Source: Promethearchaeota archaeon (GTDB lineage: Archaea; Asgardarchaeota; Lokiarchaeia; Sigyniarchaeales; SOKP01). From it: 64,000 nt of DNA. The notes beneath the pieces were generated by a model. That model saw nothing but the letters and a program-made list of their open reading frames with translations, made no database searches and was not told where the DNA came from. Position numbers and translations under genes: made by a program. Below, piece by piece: positions 44,092 to 52,957 of the stretch (position 1 is the stretch's first letter; every line of letters starts with the position of its first letter). The stretch is taken from assembly GCA_016839585.1 (NCBI GenBank), contig JAEOTZ010000014.1, positions 1 to 64,000 of the forward strand, read 5' to 3'.

Positions 44092-44094
44092 AAT

Positions 44095-44823
44095 ATGAAA
44101 GTAGACGATAAATTACTAAGGAGATCCCTTAATGCAGCCATTGAATTTTCGGTTTTAAAAAAAGAAGGACACAAAGATAAAGTAAGGAAATTTGATGAGA
44201 CGATTGATCTCATCTTAAACATTAAAGATGTGAATCTTAATGATCCAAAGGCTAGAATTGATAAAGAATTAATACTTCCAAATTCGGTTATCACAACAGA
44301 TAAACCAAATATCTGTGTAATTGCTTCTGATGAGATATTATTAGAAGCTAAAAAATCAAGTCTTGATACTCTTGATCGTGAAGGTTTAGCAGGGATAAAC
44401 AATGAAGAAAAAAAATATAAGAAAAAATTTGTAAAGAAGTATGACTTCTTTGTAGTTGAGGATAAAGAAATGAGAAATGTTGCTAGGTATCTAGCGCGTT
44501 TTTTAGGACCAATTGGAAAAATGCCTAAACCTTTTCCTAGCGGATATGGGATTATCTCATCAGTAGACGAATTAAATACGGCTATTGAGCGATATAAAAA
44601 GATTATTAGAGTTCAAATGAAGAAACAACCAGTAATCCAAGTAAAAGTTGGTAAAAAATCTATGGATTCAAATGATTTACTTGAAAATATGAAAGCCGTG
44701 GTAGATTATATTATAGATCTAATGCCACATAAATATAATAATATTAAATCAATGTTCTTAAAAACAACAATGGGTCGTCCTATTAGGGTTGATAATGATT
44801 ATCTCACAAGTTTGGGGGTGTAA
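44095..44823 (+). CDS. rpl1: Ribosomal protein uL1
   Basis: uL1, 242 residues, RNA-binding protein of the L1 stalk. Its typical ends are MKVDDKLLRRSLNAAIEFS and a C-terminal TTMGRPIRVD; the core has FLGPIGKMPKPFPSGYG. Three bases separate it from uL11 and four from uL10. In several archaea uL1 represses its own operon by binding the mRNA; no such site could be seen. Confidence 0.95.
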   Translation: MKVDDKLLRRSLNAAIEFSVLKKEGHKDKVRKFDETIDLILNIKDVNLNDPKARIDKELILPNSVITTDKPNICVIASDEILLEAKKSSLDTLDREGLAGINNEEKKYKKKFVKKYDFFVVEDKEMRNVARYLARFLGPIGKMPKPFPSGYGIISSVDELNTAIERYKKIIRVQMKKQPVIQVKVGKKSMDSNDLLENMKAVVDYIIDLMPHKYNNIKSMFLKTTMGRPIRVDNDYLTSLGV

Positions 44824-44827
44824 ATAA

Positions 44828-45718
44828 ATGATAAAGAAGAAAGAAGTACCTCAATGGAAATTAGATGAAGTAGATAATTTGGTAAATTTATTTAAGCAAT
44901 ATCGGAATATAGCAGTAATTGATGTTGCACATTTAAACGATAAACAAATTCAAGAAACTCGGAAAATATTAAGGGGAAAGGCAATTATAAGGATGTCTAA
45001 AAAGAATTTACAAATAAGAGCAATTGAACAATTTAAAAATGAATCTAAAAATGAAAATTTAGATGAGTTAGCAAGTAGCATTCCTGGTCAGTCAGCTCTA
45101 TGTTTCACTACCATGGATATTTTTGAATTGAAGAAAACTTTTAATGAAAATGAATATTGGGTACCTGCTAAACCTGATGAAATAACTCCGGTAGATATAT
45201 GGGTACCTGCTGGAGATACAGGATTACCTACAGGTCAAGTTATTTCCGAATTAAATATGATTTTACGTTTACCAACTCGTATTCAAAATGATACTATCTG
45301 GATTAAAGAAGATACAAGAACCCATGGAGCAGGTGATTTTGTAGATGTTAAACAGGCAGCTGTTTTAAAAAAATTGGGTATAACTCCAATAGAATCGTTA
45401 ATAAAGATTCATTTTGCATGGAGCGAAGGAGAAATAATACCAAAGGAAGTTCTATATGTAGACACCAGGGGATTCGAACGAGATATGACTAAAGCCTATA
45501 GAGAGGCGCTCAATATACTTTTTGAAATGCCATTTTATGTGGATGATATGACTGAAGAATATATTCTAAAAGCAATATCCGAAGCTAATACATTAAATGC
45601 TATGATATTTGGAGAGGAAATTCAAGCTGTTGCCGAAACAGAATTAAAAGTTGAAAAAGAAGCCGAAGAAGAACCAGAGGAAGAATCAGAAGTTGGTATT
45701 GGAGGATTATTTGGCTGA
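44828..45718 (+). CDS. rpl10: Ribosomal stalk protein uL10 (P0)
   Basis: uL10, 296 residues. The rRNA-binding core is IAVIDVAHLNDKQIQETRKI; GDTGLPTGQVISEL is the conserved middle; the C-terminus is a spine helix, then an acidic stretch (KEAEEEPEEESE) ending VGIGGLFG, like the C-termini of archaeal P-proteins that bind elongation factors. It is somewhat shorter than the usual about 340 residues in the region that binds P1 dimers. Confidence 0.95.
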   Translation: MIKKKEVPQWKLDEVDNLVNLFKQYRNIAVIDVAHLNDKQIQETRKILRGKAIIRMSKKNLQIRAIEQFKNESKNENLDELASSIPGQSALCFTTMDIFELKKTFNENEYWVPAKPDEITPVDIWVPAGDTGLPTGQVISELNMILRLPTRIQNDTIWIKEDTRTHGAGDFVDVKQAAVLKKLGITPIESLIKIHFAWSEGEIIPKEVLYVDTRGFERDMTKAYREALNILFEMPFYVDDMTEEYILKAISEANTLNAMIFGEEIQAVAETELKVEKEAEEEPEEESEVGIGGLFG

Positions 45719-45795
45719 TTTGGCTTATAACAATATTATAATATAATAATAAGATGATTTAAAATAAGTAAATATTAAATAGGAGGTTTAAAAAT

Positions 45796-46083
45796 ATGGA
45801 AAGTATTTATGCTGCATTACTGCTTCATAAAGTTGGAGGAAAAATTACGGAAGCAAATGTAGAAAAAGTATTAACTGCTGCGGGTGCAAAAGTAGATAAA
45901 ACTGAAATTACCAAGCTTATTGCAGGATTAAAAGAAACGAAAATAGATGATATCATTAAAAATGCTAGTGCTATGCCAGTAATGGCTTCTCCTGCTGGAG
46001 AAAAAGCTGGGAAAAAGAAGGAAGGAAAGAAGAAAAAAGAAGAAGAGGAAACGGAACCTACAGGTATCGGAAGTCTTTTTTAA
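45796..46083 (+). CDS. rpl12: Ribosomal protein P1/L12e
   Basis: P1, 95 residues, the archaeal/eukaryotic stalk protein. The N-terminal helical dimer domain (MESIYAALLLHKVGGKITEANVEKVL split over residues 1-26) is followed by a short hinge, a KKEGKKKKEEEE linker and the C-terminal TGIGSLF motif. It has a strong AGGAGG ribosome-binding site ten bases before the ATG, as expected for its high copy number. Followed by a T-rich terminator region. Confidence 0.95.
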   Translation: MESIYAALLLHKVGGKITEANVEKVLTAAGAKVDKTEITKLIAGLKETKIDDIIKNASAMPVMASPAGEKAGKKKEGKKKKEEEETEPTGIGSLF

Positions 46084-46108
46084 GAAAAGGAAATCTATTA
46101 ATAGTGGG

Positions 46109-46141
46109 TTTTTTTTTATTATTTTTTTTTTAGTTTTTTTT
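46109..46141 (+). terminator. Oligo-T terminator of the stalk operon
   Basis: Three T-runs separated by one to three bases follow the P1 stop by about 25 bases. Archaeal intrinsic termination works on T-runs without a strong hairpin. The stretch also separates the stalk operon from secY, which is about 160 bases downstream. Confidence 0.55.
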
Positions 46142-46303
46142 AACTGATTTATCTATATTGTTTATAAATTTATTTGAATACTCTTTTTGAAACATAAACT
46201 TTTTTTAAAATTCAATTTTTTTTAAATTACTTCTATCAATTTGTGAAGAAAAACTTATTTGATTTATAAAAATAAAGTAAAAGATTCTTAGTACTGATGA
46301 AAC

Positions 46304-47767
46304 ATGGCTGGAAAATTCCTAAAGTTCTTTTCCCCTTTTGTACGTATAATGCCTGAGATTAAGCAGCCCCAAAGGGAGGTTTCCTTTAAGGAGAAGTTCA
46401 TTTGGACTGCTCTTGTTTTAATAATTTACCTAATAATGTCCAACATTCCTCTGTACGGAGTTCAACTTGAAGAGTCCACCGATTATTTTTATTGGCTTCG
46501 GGTAATACTGGCAAGTCAGCGGGGAATGCTAACAGAGTTAGGCATAGGTCCAATTGTTACATCAGGTCTTATTATGCAATTATTATTAGGTTCAAAAATA
46601 ATCAAAGTAAATATGGCTGATCCTTATGATAGAGCTATGTTTACTGGTGCACAAAAAGTACTAGCAATCTTCTTGACAATTTTTAATGCTCTTGCATATT
46701 TAGCAGGAGGAGCATTTGGGGACTTAAGTGCAATTGGAATTGATGGAGCAACATTTATATTTGTACAATTACTTTTCTCTGGAATAATCATAGTATTACT
46801 TGATGAACTACTTCAAAAGGGGTGGGGTATTGGGAGTGGTGTCTCTTTATTCATAGCAGCAGGAGTAGCCGGTCAAATTTTTTGGAATAGTTTTAGTTTT
46901 GTAGGGGATGAGCAAGGAGTACCAAGAGGTATAGTAATTGCATTCTTTTGGGTGCTGTTTGATCGTGATCCTAACACAACTCTCGGTACAATTTTTGCAC
47001 GACAACAATTACCATCATTAATAGGGATTATTACTACAATAATTATATTTTTCATTGTTATTTGGTTTGAGTCTACAAGGGTTGAGATACCGCTTACTTA
47101 TCGGGGTTATAGGGGGTTCAAGGGTAAGTACCCCATGAAATTACTTTATGTCTCTAATATCCCCGTTATCCTTGTATCCGCATTATATGCGAACTTTCTA
47201 TTTTTCGGTCAGCTACTGGCAGGTCCAGATTCTACATTGCGTGATGTCATATCTCCATTTTGGGTTGACTTATTAGGGAGATTTACAGTCCGACAATCTC
47301 CGACAGGTCCGGGAGCTCAATTAATTCCAACAGGTGGATTGATATGGTTACTCACACCCCCTTTAGGATTAGCTGATCTAATTGCAAATCCAGTAAAAGC
47401 GGTAATATATTTACTCATATTTATTTTCTTGTGTATAATGCTTGGGCGCGTTTGGGTCGATGTGAGTGGTTTGGCGCCGCGAGATATCGCGGATCAGATA
47501 ATCGCCTCAAAAATGCAAGTACCGGGGTTCCGGAGTTCCGCAAAGATTGTAGAGCGACTATTAAAAAGATATATACCGACTCTAGTGATCCTCAACGGGA
47601 TTATCATTGCGTGTTTAAGCTTTTTTGCAGATAGTTTGGGGGCGCTTACGTCAGGTACAGGTCTTCTAATAGCGATAGGCATTACGCATCAGTATGTTGA
47701 GTCTATCAGTAAGGAGGTCGCGGCACAACAATATCCCGGCATGCGTGGCTTTCTCGGATTGGATTAG
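46304..47767 (+). CDS. secY: Protein translocase subunit SecY
   Basis: SecY/Sec61alpha, 487 residues, the channel protein for export and membrane insertion. N-terminal VRIMPEIKQPQREVSFKEK, ten hydrophobic segments, a plug-like region (YFYWLRVILASQRGMLTELGIGP is the TM2-plug signature) and cytosolic loops with TRVEIPLTYRGYRG. A possible TATA-like TTTATAAAA lies 35 bases upstream. The last about 330 bases are markedly richer in G+C than their surroundings. It is separated from the spc-operon context and followed by the DUF106 gene. Confidence 0.95.
   Translation: MAGKFLKFFSPFVRIMPEIKQPQREVSFKEKFIWTALVLIIYLIMSNIPLYGVQLEESTDYFYWLRVILASQRGMLTELGIGPIVTSGLIMQLLLGSKIIKVNMADPYDRAMFTGAQKVLAIFLTIFNALAYLAGGAFGDLSAIGIDGATFIFVQLLFSGIIIVLLDELLQKGWGIGSGVSLFIAAGVAGQIFWNSFSFVGDEQGVPRGIVIAFFWVLFDRDPNTTLGTIFARQQLPSLIGIITTIIIFFIVIWFESTRVEIPLTYRGYRGFKGKYPMKLLYVSNIPVILVSALYANFLFFGQLLAGPDSTLRDVISPFWVDLLGRFTVRQSPTGPGAQLIPTGGLIWLLTPPLGLADLIANPVKAVIYLLIFIFLCIMLGRVWVDVSGLAPRDIADQIIASKMQVPGFRSSAKIVERLLKRYIPTLVILNGIIIACLSFFADSLGALTSGTGLLIAIGITHQYVESISKEVAAQQYPGMRGFLGLD
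47443..47767 (+). other. G+C-rich patch at the secY 3' end
   Basis: The last about 325 bases of secY use many GC-ending codons (GGCGCCGCG, CCGGGGTTCCGG) in an otherwise AT-rich gene. By hand count, 30 of 60 bases at 47461-47520 are G or C, against roughly a third elsewhere. The protein is intact across the change, so this is a base-composition shift, not an insertion. Confidence 0.6.
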
Positions 47768-47919
47768 TAAAACACACTAATCAGTCTAAGAAATTTCAAA
47801 TGAATATTATAATATTATAACTGATTCTAACATTTCTCACACTTACAGAATATCTAATTTTAGGGAACTTTTTCAATCTGAAAAGTTTATAATAATTTCA
47901 AAATAATTAAATAATAGAT

Positions 47920-48522
47920 ATGTTTTTTATGATTTTCAAAAATGCATTTATGGATTGGATTTCAGAACCACCAGGTTCAATGGTCTTTGTTTTATCATTA
48001 GCTTTAGCAACGGGACTAATTAGTTCACTTTTAACAAGATGGTTAGTAGATGCTGAAGAGATTGAAAGGAAGCAAAAACAAATTAAAGCACATGAAGAAG
48101 AAAAAGAAAAAATTATTGATATGGCAGAAACAGATCCAGAGCGATATAGAAAAAATCGTAAGCGGTGGGAACGCAAAGATATGATGTTAAAAAAAACGCA
48201 ACAATCTATGGCTCTTCAGAGATTAAAGCCCACTTGTGTAACTTTTGTCCCTATGATTATTATATTTACACTTGTGAGAATGATTTTCACAAATAATCCG
48301 GTTGCTCTAAGTCCTATGAACGCGAACGATGTTCCTCTCATAGGTCCCTTAATAAGAGCAGGTGCTCTCTGGATTAATTTCACAGCATGGTATTTCCTCT
48401 GTTCACTTGGTATAAGCACTCTATTTCAAAGGTTTTTCAAGCTTCAAACCCAGGCTTCTGGCGGAATAGGAAAGGCATTTGGAGGTACAAAAGGGAAAGG
48501 ATTAGAATTTCCAGATGTATAA
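47920..48522 (+). CDS. DUF106 / EMC3-TMCO1-like membrane protein
   Basis: A 200-residue membrane protein of the archaeal DUF106 group, part of the Oxa1 superfamily of insertases related to eukaryotic EMC3 and TMCO1. First segment FVLSLALATGLISSLLTRWLV, then a long charged coiled-coil hairpin (EIERKQKQIKAHEEEKEKII), two more segments, and an end that is glycine-rich. It follows secY, the usual archaeal neighbourhood, suggesting co-operation in membrane insertion. Confidence 0.85.
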   Translation: MFFMIFKNAFMDWISEPPGSMVFVLSLALATGLISSLLTRWLVDAEEIERKQKQIKAHEEEKEKIIDMAETDPERYRKNRKRWERKDMMLKKTQQSMALQRLKPTCVTFVPMIIIFTLVRMIFTNNPVALSPMNANDVPLIGPLIRAGALWINFTAWYFLCSLGISTLFQRFFKLQTQASGGIGKAFGGTKGKGLEFPDV

Positions 48523-48527
48523 GTTCA

Positions 48528-48631
48528 TGGCGCAGACAGAGGGATTTGAACCCTCGAGTGCAAAGCACACTGGCTTTATGGTATAACAATCCTCTCCAAG
48601 CCAGCGCCGTACCAGGCTTGGCTATGTCTGC
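48528..48631 (-). tRNA. tRNA-Ser (GGA) with 18-nt intron, CCA encoded
   Basis: A class II tRNA. Acceptor GCAGACA (48631-48625) pairs with TGTCTGC, followed by G73 and encoded CCA. D-arm stem GCC/GGC, anticodon stem CTGGC/GCCAG, a long variable arm GTGC-TTT-GCAC, and T-arm GAGGG TTCAAAT CCCTC. Position 33 T is followed by GGA, and G73 is typical of serine tRNAs. There are 25 bases between the anticodon stem halves, so 18 are intron (approximately 48576-48593). The long variable arm and G73 exclude most other tRNAs. It lies just after the DUF106 gene on the opposite strand. Confidence 0.88.
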
Positions 48632-48692
48632 AAAAAAAATTGAGGTAAGTTTAACTTACATTTTAAGATTTGAAATTAATTGAGATTTTTAA

Positions 48693-48965
48693 TTATCTTA
48701 TCGGGATAGAGACAACTTCATTCATTTTTTTTTGTAATTTTGCTTGTTTAATAGCAGTCTCAATTTCTTCATGCGAAGCTCCTTTTTTAATGTTTATTGT
48801 GTCTGTAATCGGTTCAATGTGTCTATAATTAACTCTTCTTCTTCGAATTTTCAATCCATCTATTATTAAATAATTTTTATCTATGATATCAACAATAACA
48901 CAATAATGTCCTGCTTCTCTTCCCGTTGTTTTTATACATATTCTTCCAATATCATAAACACTCAT
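48693..48965 (-). CDS. rpl14e: Ribosomal protein L14e
   Basis: eL14, 90 residues, KOW-type ribosomal protein. DIGRICIKTTGREAGHYCVIV is the family N-terminus, followed by YLIIDGLKIRRRRVNYRHIE, in agreement with the archaeal L14e core. The C-terminal helix has EIETAIKQAKL. Start at ATG 48965; part of the archaeal secY-neighbour set with cmk and L34e, all on the minus strand. Confidence 0.92.
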   Translation of the reverse strand: MSVYDIGRICIKTTGREAGHYCVIVDIIDKNYLIIDGLKIRRRRVNYRHIEPITDTINIKKGASHEEIETAIKQAKLQKKMNEVVSIPIR

Positions 48966-49107
48966 ATATAATTCGTCACCAAATTATTTTTAGTTCATTT
49001 ATCTTCACTGAATTTTTAATATTCCAGTAAAGATAAATTATCTATTGTAAATTAAAAAAATATATGTAAAAATAAAATTTTTATGATTTTTAAAAGTTAA
49101 AGATAAG

Positions 49108-49641
49108 TTATAATTTATTTAGAGAGGAGAGAATTCTATTTAAAACTTCTTCAATAGTTAAATTTTGCGTATCAATTATTAAGTCATACATTTTTTTAAT
49201 TTTATCATTATCACTTAAATCAATATTGTATAATTCTTTGAATCTTCTTAATTCTGATTTTTCTCTCAATAGAGTTTCTTTTAGATTATCTTCATATAAT
49301 GTCAGATCTCTTTCAGCCATTCGTTTAACACGAGTTTCTAAAGGACAGGTTAATAGTATTTTAAAATCTGCGATTGGTTCAAGGATATAGCCACTTAATT
49401 GGCTATCAACTATTATATTTCCTTTTTTAGCTATATCTATTATCTTTTTGTCTAATTGTTTATCGATCTCAGGATTTTCTTCTACATAATGAGTAAATTC
49501 TTTTAAAGACATGTTCATATCTTTTGCTAAATCTCGAAATGCTTCACCAGTTGAATAATATTTAATTCCAAGAAATTTAGCTAACTTTTTACCTATTGTT
49601 GATTTCCCAGTGCCATGTAAACCTGAAATCGTTAAAATCAT
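49108..49641 (-). CDS. cmk: Cytidylate kinase (archaeal type)
   Basis: A 177-residue archaeal-type cytidylate kinase. P-loop MILTISGLHGTGKSTIGKK, substrate-binding YYSTGEAFRDLA, DSQLSGYILE and the LID-type RMAERD. Walker-type residues intact. It is between L14e and L34e on the same strand; this trio is conserved near secY in many archaea. Confidence 0.9.
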   Translation of the reverse strand: MILTISGLHGTGKSTIGKKLAKFLGIKYYSTGEAFRDLAKDMNMSLKEFTHYVEENPEIDKQLDKKIIDIAKKGNIIVDSQLSGYILEPIADFKILLTCPLETRVKRMAERDLTLYEDNLKETLLREKSELRRFKELYNIDLSDNDKIKKMYDLIIDTQNLTIEEVLNRILSSLNKL

Positions 49642-49742
49642 TGTTGTAACTAAAATTTCTAAATAATTTAATAATTTAATTATTGATTCTTAATTTTTAG
49701 AATTTTATTATGAATCATTAAGAATTATAAAATTAAAATTCA

Positions 49743-50012
49743 TTATTGCGTCCATACTGTCTCTTTAATTAGAGTATGAAGACATTTTGCACAATATCGT
49801 CCACTTTCTAATCGGTTTGCCCTTCTAGCAGTCTTGTTTGTTTTTTTCATTTTTGCAGGCCGTAATCTTGGAATAGACTGAATTGGTTTCTTACAAATGG
49901 CACATCGAGCTCTATGAGGTTTTTTTCTCCAATAATGTGACACATTTCGGTTACCTGGTGTCCTTACATTCTTCCTAGCTTGAGCTTTAGATCTAAGACC
50001 TGGACGAGGAAT
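49743..50012 (-). CDS. rpl34e: Ribosomal protein L34e with apparent ATT start
   Basis: eL34. The canonical family N-terminus, M-PRPGLRSxx, is read here from ATT-CCT-CGT-CCA at 50012; the next start-like codon (GTG, 49943) would remove a third of the protein, including RSKAQARKNVRTPGNRN. From the ATT the protein has 89 residues with two CxxC pairs (CAICKKP and CAKCLHTL), matching the usual length. An AAGGTAATC element similar to the archaeal Shine-Dalgarno lies eight bases before it. No ATG, GTG or TTG occurs upstream in frame before a stop. Confidence 0.88.
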   Translation of the reverse strand: MPRPGLRSKAQARKNVRTPGNRNVSHYWRKKPHRARCAICKKPIQSIPRLRPAKMKKTNKTARRANRLESGRYCAKCLHTLIKETVWTQ

Positions 50013-50015
50013 AGT

Positions 50016-50024
50016 GATTACCTT
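50016..50024 (-). promoter_or_regulatory. Shine-Dalgarno-like site for the L34e ATT start
   Basis: AAGGTAATC matches AGGTGATC, the complement of the usual archaeal 16S 3' end, except at one base. The AAGG core is eight bases from the ATT. A TATAAATA motif lies only about 20 bases before the ATT, so a very short or leaderless transcript is also possible. Confidence 0.5.
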
Positions 50025-50098
50025 AATTTTGTATTTATAGAATTAATACTTAAACTAATAAAATTTAAAATAATAGAAGAAATATTAACTTTATTATC

Positions 50099-50755
50099 TT
50101 AGGTTTTAAGATTTAATTTATTTTGAAATTCTTTAAAAACTTGATAGATATCATCTACTATTCTCTCACTAAATCTTCTATTTTCATGGAGCTTAGTAGA
50201 ATTATTTAAAACTCTTTTATTTATTTTATCAATATTTGTTTGAATCTCCTCCATCCCAGGGAATTTTTCCACATTTTTTTTTAAATCTTCAAATAACTTA
50301 TTTATTAATTCGATCTCTTTAAATTCCCTTAACTTAATAGCGTCCATAAGTGTTATAAAGGATGATGTTATCTCTAAAGTTATCCCGGGTAATTCTAATA
50401 CCGATGTCCTCATCTTTTTTGAAAATTGGGATTCCTGTCTATCTTTATTTTCTAATACTTCATTAGAAAGATCTAATGAAGAGATTTCATTAATAATATC
50501 AATAGCTCTATAGTAATCTTGAGTTAACTTCATTTTTTTTAAAAGTTTAGAAAGAATTATTTTTTTATCATTCAAAGAAAAATTAAATTTAAGTAACTCA
50601 TTAGTAGAATTCTTAATAGTTTTTAGAAAGAAATTTTCTTTAATAATTCCATTCTGGTACTTCTCATATAAGTTAAATATAGTATTTAATAGTGCAAATA
50701 ACTCAGATTCAATTTCAGGTTCGATCGTAAGAGGTTTGTCGTTATCTGGTGCCAT
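50099..50755 (-). CDS. Vps28-like ESCRT-I subunit
   Basis: A 218-residue helical protein. Its N-terminal part, ESELFALLNTIFNLYEKYQNG (split as ESELFALLNTIF and LYEKYQNG), resembles the start of the VPS28 core helical hairpin (LAELFAVIKTLQALEKAYI in human VPS28, from memory). SSFITLMDAIKLRE near residue 134 resembles SLFITVMDKLRLE, the link to the VPS28 C-terminal four-helix domain, and the end VDDIYQVFKEFQNKL resembles LESAYNAFNRFL. ESCRT-I Vps28 is known in Asgard archaea. It is a separate gene here, next to a Yip1-family gene. The exact complex partners (Vps23-like, steadiness box) are not in the window. Confidence 0.68.
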   Translation of the reverse strand: MAPDNDKPLTIEPEIESELFALLNTIFNLYEKYQNGIIKENFFLKTIKNSTNELLKFNFSLNDKKIILSKLLKKMKLTQDYYRAIDIINEISSLDLSNEVLENKDRQESQFSKKMRTSVLELPGITLEITSSFITLMDAIKLREFKEIELINKLFEDLKKNVEKFPGMEEIQTNIDKINKRVLNNSTKLHENRRFSERIVDDIYQVFKEFQNKLNLKT

Positions 50756-50816
50756 TTTAGTTATTATAATTATTAAATTAAATTATATAAAAATAAGATT
50801 TTGTACTAATAAATTT

Positions 50817-51764
50817 TTAACCAAATATAGTTGGCCTTAAAAAATAGAAAATTACTGCAACCAGAATACCTATAATAAAAGTAGGTATTAAAACACGGTA
50901 AGTAGAAGAATTGCTTAATTCTCTAATAGCTAATGTCATCAAGATAGGAACCCATATTGCTATCGTTAAGGCATCAATAACATCTAAAACCGCCCAAGTC
51001 CCAGATGCAAACATTTGGTTAAATACAACACCCCAATATTGATCCAACTCAACATCAGTCAACTCATCAATATCAATATTATCAACATCTACCGTAGGAA
51101 AAGCAACTAAGACTATCAATATCTTAATGGCATTTATTAGTAAAAAGGGAGTAAACGCACATAACATCATTCTAAATTTATATGAAGCTTCTAAGTGTAA
51201 CATTGTTCCACCTTTATAAATACTAAATGGGCTTATCTCTTCTTCTTTATACCTTTCTCTTACTTCTCCTATTGCTCCGAAGCGATCTTCTAATCTATCA
51301 GTAAATCCCACTGCGTAATTGGCTCCTTTAGTAACCAACCAAATTAATACTGAAAAATAAATTAATTGAAAGAAGAATCCAAATATGAAAAAAGCAGCAA
51401 AAAAGCTAAAGGTAAAGAAAGCTTTTATAAGTAAATATGTAGATATACTAGTGAAATTAAAGTGTGAGAACAAAGCTAAACCCATTAGTCCATAAAGTAA
51501 AGAGCAAAATAACAAAATTATCCACCCTGGAGCTTTACTACGCTTATGATTAATATCCCAGAATGCTCGATTGGGCTGAATGAACAGATAGTAAATTTTC
51601 ATGTACCATGGATAAGGATTTGTCCATTCTGCCTCATATCTTCTAAAAAAAGAAAGTGTTTCAATTTTTTCGATTTTTAATCGTACACCACAGAAACTAC
51701 AAGCAAAACTATCAGCACGATTCTCATTTCCACATCTAGGACATCTTTGAATAGCAATGCTCAT
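50817..51764 (-). CDS. Yip1-family membrane protein with zinc ribbon
   Basis: A 315-residue protein. N-terminal zinc ribbon CPRCGNEN...CSFCGVRL (residues 8-30), then a soluble linker with NPYPWYMKIYYLFIQPNRAFW typical of Yip1-domain entries, then five hydrophobic segments. Yip1 proteins in eukaryotes interact with Rab GTPases and shape the ER/Golgi; archaeal versions are of unknown function. It is 61 bases upstream of the Vps28-like gene, same strand. Confidence 0.7.
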   Translation of the reverse strand: MSIAIQRCPRCGNENRADSFACSFCGVRLKIEKIETLSFFRRYEAEWTNPYPWYMKIYYLFIQPNRAFWDINHKRSKAPGWIILLFCSLLYGLMGLALFSHFNFTSISTYLLIKAFFTFSFFAAFFIFGFFFQLIYFSVLIWLVTKGANYAVGFTDRLEDRFGAIGEVRERYKEEEISPFSIYKGGTMLHLEASYKFRMMLCAFTPFLLINAIKILIVLVAFPTVDVDNIDIDELTDVELDQYWGVVFNQMFASGTWAVLDVIDALTIAIWVPILMTLAIRELSNSSTYRVLIPTFIIGILVAVIFYFLRPTIFG

Positions 51765-51886
51765 TTTTTGATTACTCCTTAAAATTCATTATAATAATCA
51801 TATAATAAAATAATCTTATAAAAATTTCTTTTAATTTTTTATTTAAATAAATTACTAATGTTAAATTAAAAATTATTATCTATTCA

Positions 51887-52957
51887 TTAACTTATTTCTT
51901 GAAATTCTATAATATAATAATTTTTTTTTTTTAAAATGTCATATTTGCGATGGGAAAAGGATTGAATTAGTTCTAGATTAGTTTTTGTATGGTTTGTAAT
52001 TTCAAGTACTTTTATTTTTGAAGCCCCTTTACAATAGGCCATTAACGGTATTAATTGGTCGCTTAGAAAATTGTCAACAGGAATCTCATTATTAATATAT
52101 TTAAGGATTTCATTAGCAGCTATCGTTCCAAGTTTTTCAGAAGTAATTTTTTTTTCTCCTAATATTGTGCCAGTCGATATAATGGCTCCTGTATCTGAAT
52201 GGGCCCATAAATAAAGCCCTACACCAGGACTATATGAATTTACAAACTTATATTTTATGTTTGTTTCTAATTTTATATTTTTTCTAATTTGTTGTTCAAT
52301 TGTTCTTTTTATTCTTTCATTTATATTACCTTTTTTCAATTGATTAGTTAAAATGATTTCTCCATTAAGATTTTCTAAATTACCTAAATCTATTAAATTT
52401 AATGGCTTTATTTTGTCGATTGGTGGATATATTACACATTTAGCTTTAGCACCTCCCTTAGGATAAAATCCATGTTGATCTATATCAATATCAATTTTTA
52501 ATCCAGAATTGCTAAAAATTTTATATGTCACTTCTTGTAGGTAGGTAAGACTTGGAGCCCATTTACCAAATGTACCTCCACCATTCAAAAATAACTCAAT
52601 TTTTTCTGTTTTATTAAGACCTAAACATGATATTTGTATTGGTTGAAGTAGTAATCCTAAACTTGCTGCTGTATTAATATTGACTTGAATTTTATCTTTT
52701 ATTTTTGTTTTTGGAATTAAAGTTATTTTTTTTGTACCAACTTGACATTCAGATAAGGTGCTACTTGTTAATTCTGATAATGTTTTGAGACCTAACAGAT
52801 GTTGAGTTCTTAAGCCAGGTTTTGGTCTGTTAGCACGAATATTTTTAATTCTGATCGGTTGCTTAAATAGAATAGAAAATGCTGCACCTAATCGGAGTAT
52901 TGCACCTCCCCCTTCTCCCATCGCACCATCAATTTCTAAAAACTCTAAATTAGTCAA
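51887..52957 (-). CDS. rtcA: RNA 3'-terminal phosphate cyclase
   Basis: A 356-residue RtcA that would convert RNA 3'-phosphate to 2',3'-cyclic phosphate using ATP. EIDGAMGEGGGAILRLGAAF near the start and RANRPKPGLRTQHLLGL are the family signatures; LFLNGGGTFGKWAPSLTYLQ follows. The C-terminal catalytic His region is HKY-like in FSHRKYDIL. It overlaps the end of the Nudix-NMNAT gene by eight bases, so the two are co-translated. Confidence 0.9.
   Translation of the reverse strand: MTNLEFLEIDGAMGEGGGAILRLGAAFSILFKQPIRIKNIRANRPKPGLRTQHLLGLKTLSELTSSTLSECQVGTKKITLIPKTKIKDKIQVNINTAASLGLLLQPIQISCLGLNKTEKIELFLNGGGTFGKWAPSLTYLQEVTYKIFSNSGLKIDIDIDQHGFYPKGGAKAKCVIYPPIDKIKPLNLIDLGNLENLNGEIILTNQLKKGNINERIKRTIEQQIRKNIKLETNIKYKFVNSYSPGVGLYLWAHSDTGAIISTGTILGEKKITSEKLGTIAANEILKYINNEIPVDNFLSDQLIPLMAYCKGASKIKVLEITNHTKTNLELIQSFSHRKYDILKKKNYYIIEFQEIS

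Noticed and set aside
48387-48683. A 98-codon plus-strand frame
   Set aside because: It covers the end of the DUF106 gene and the antisense of tRNA-Ser; no independent support.
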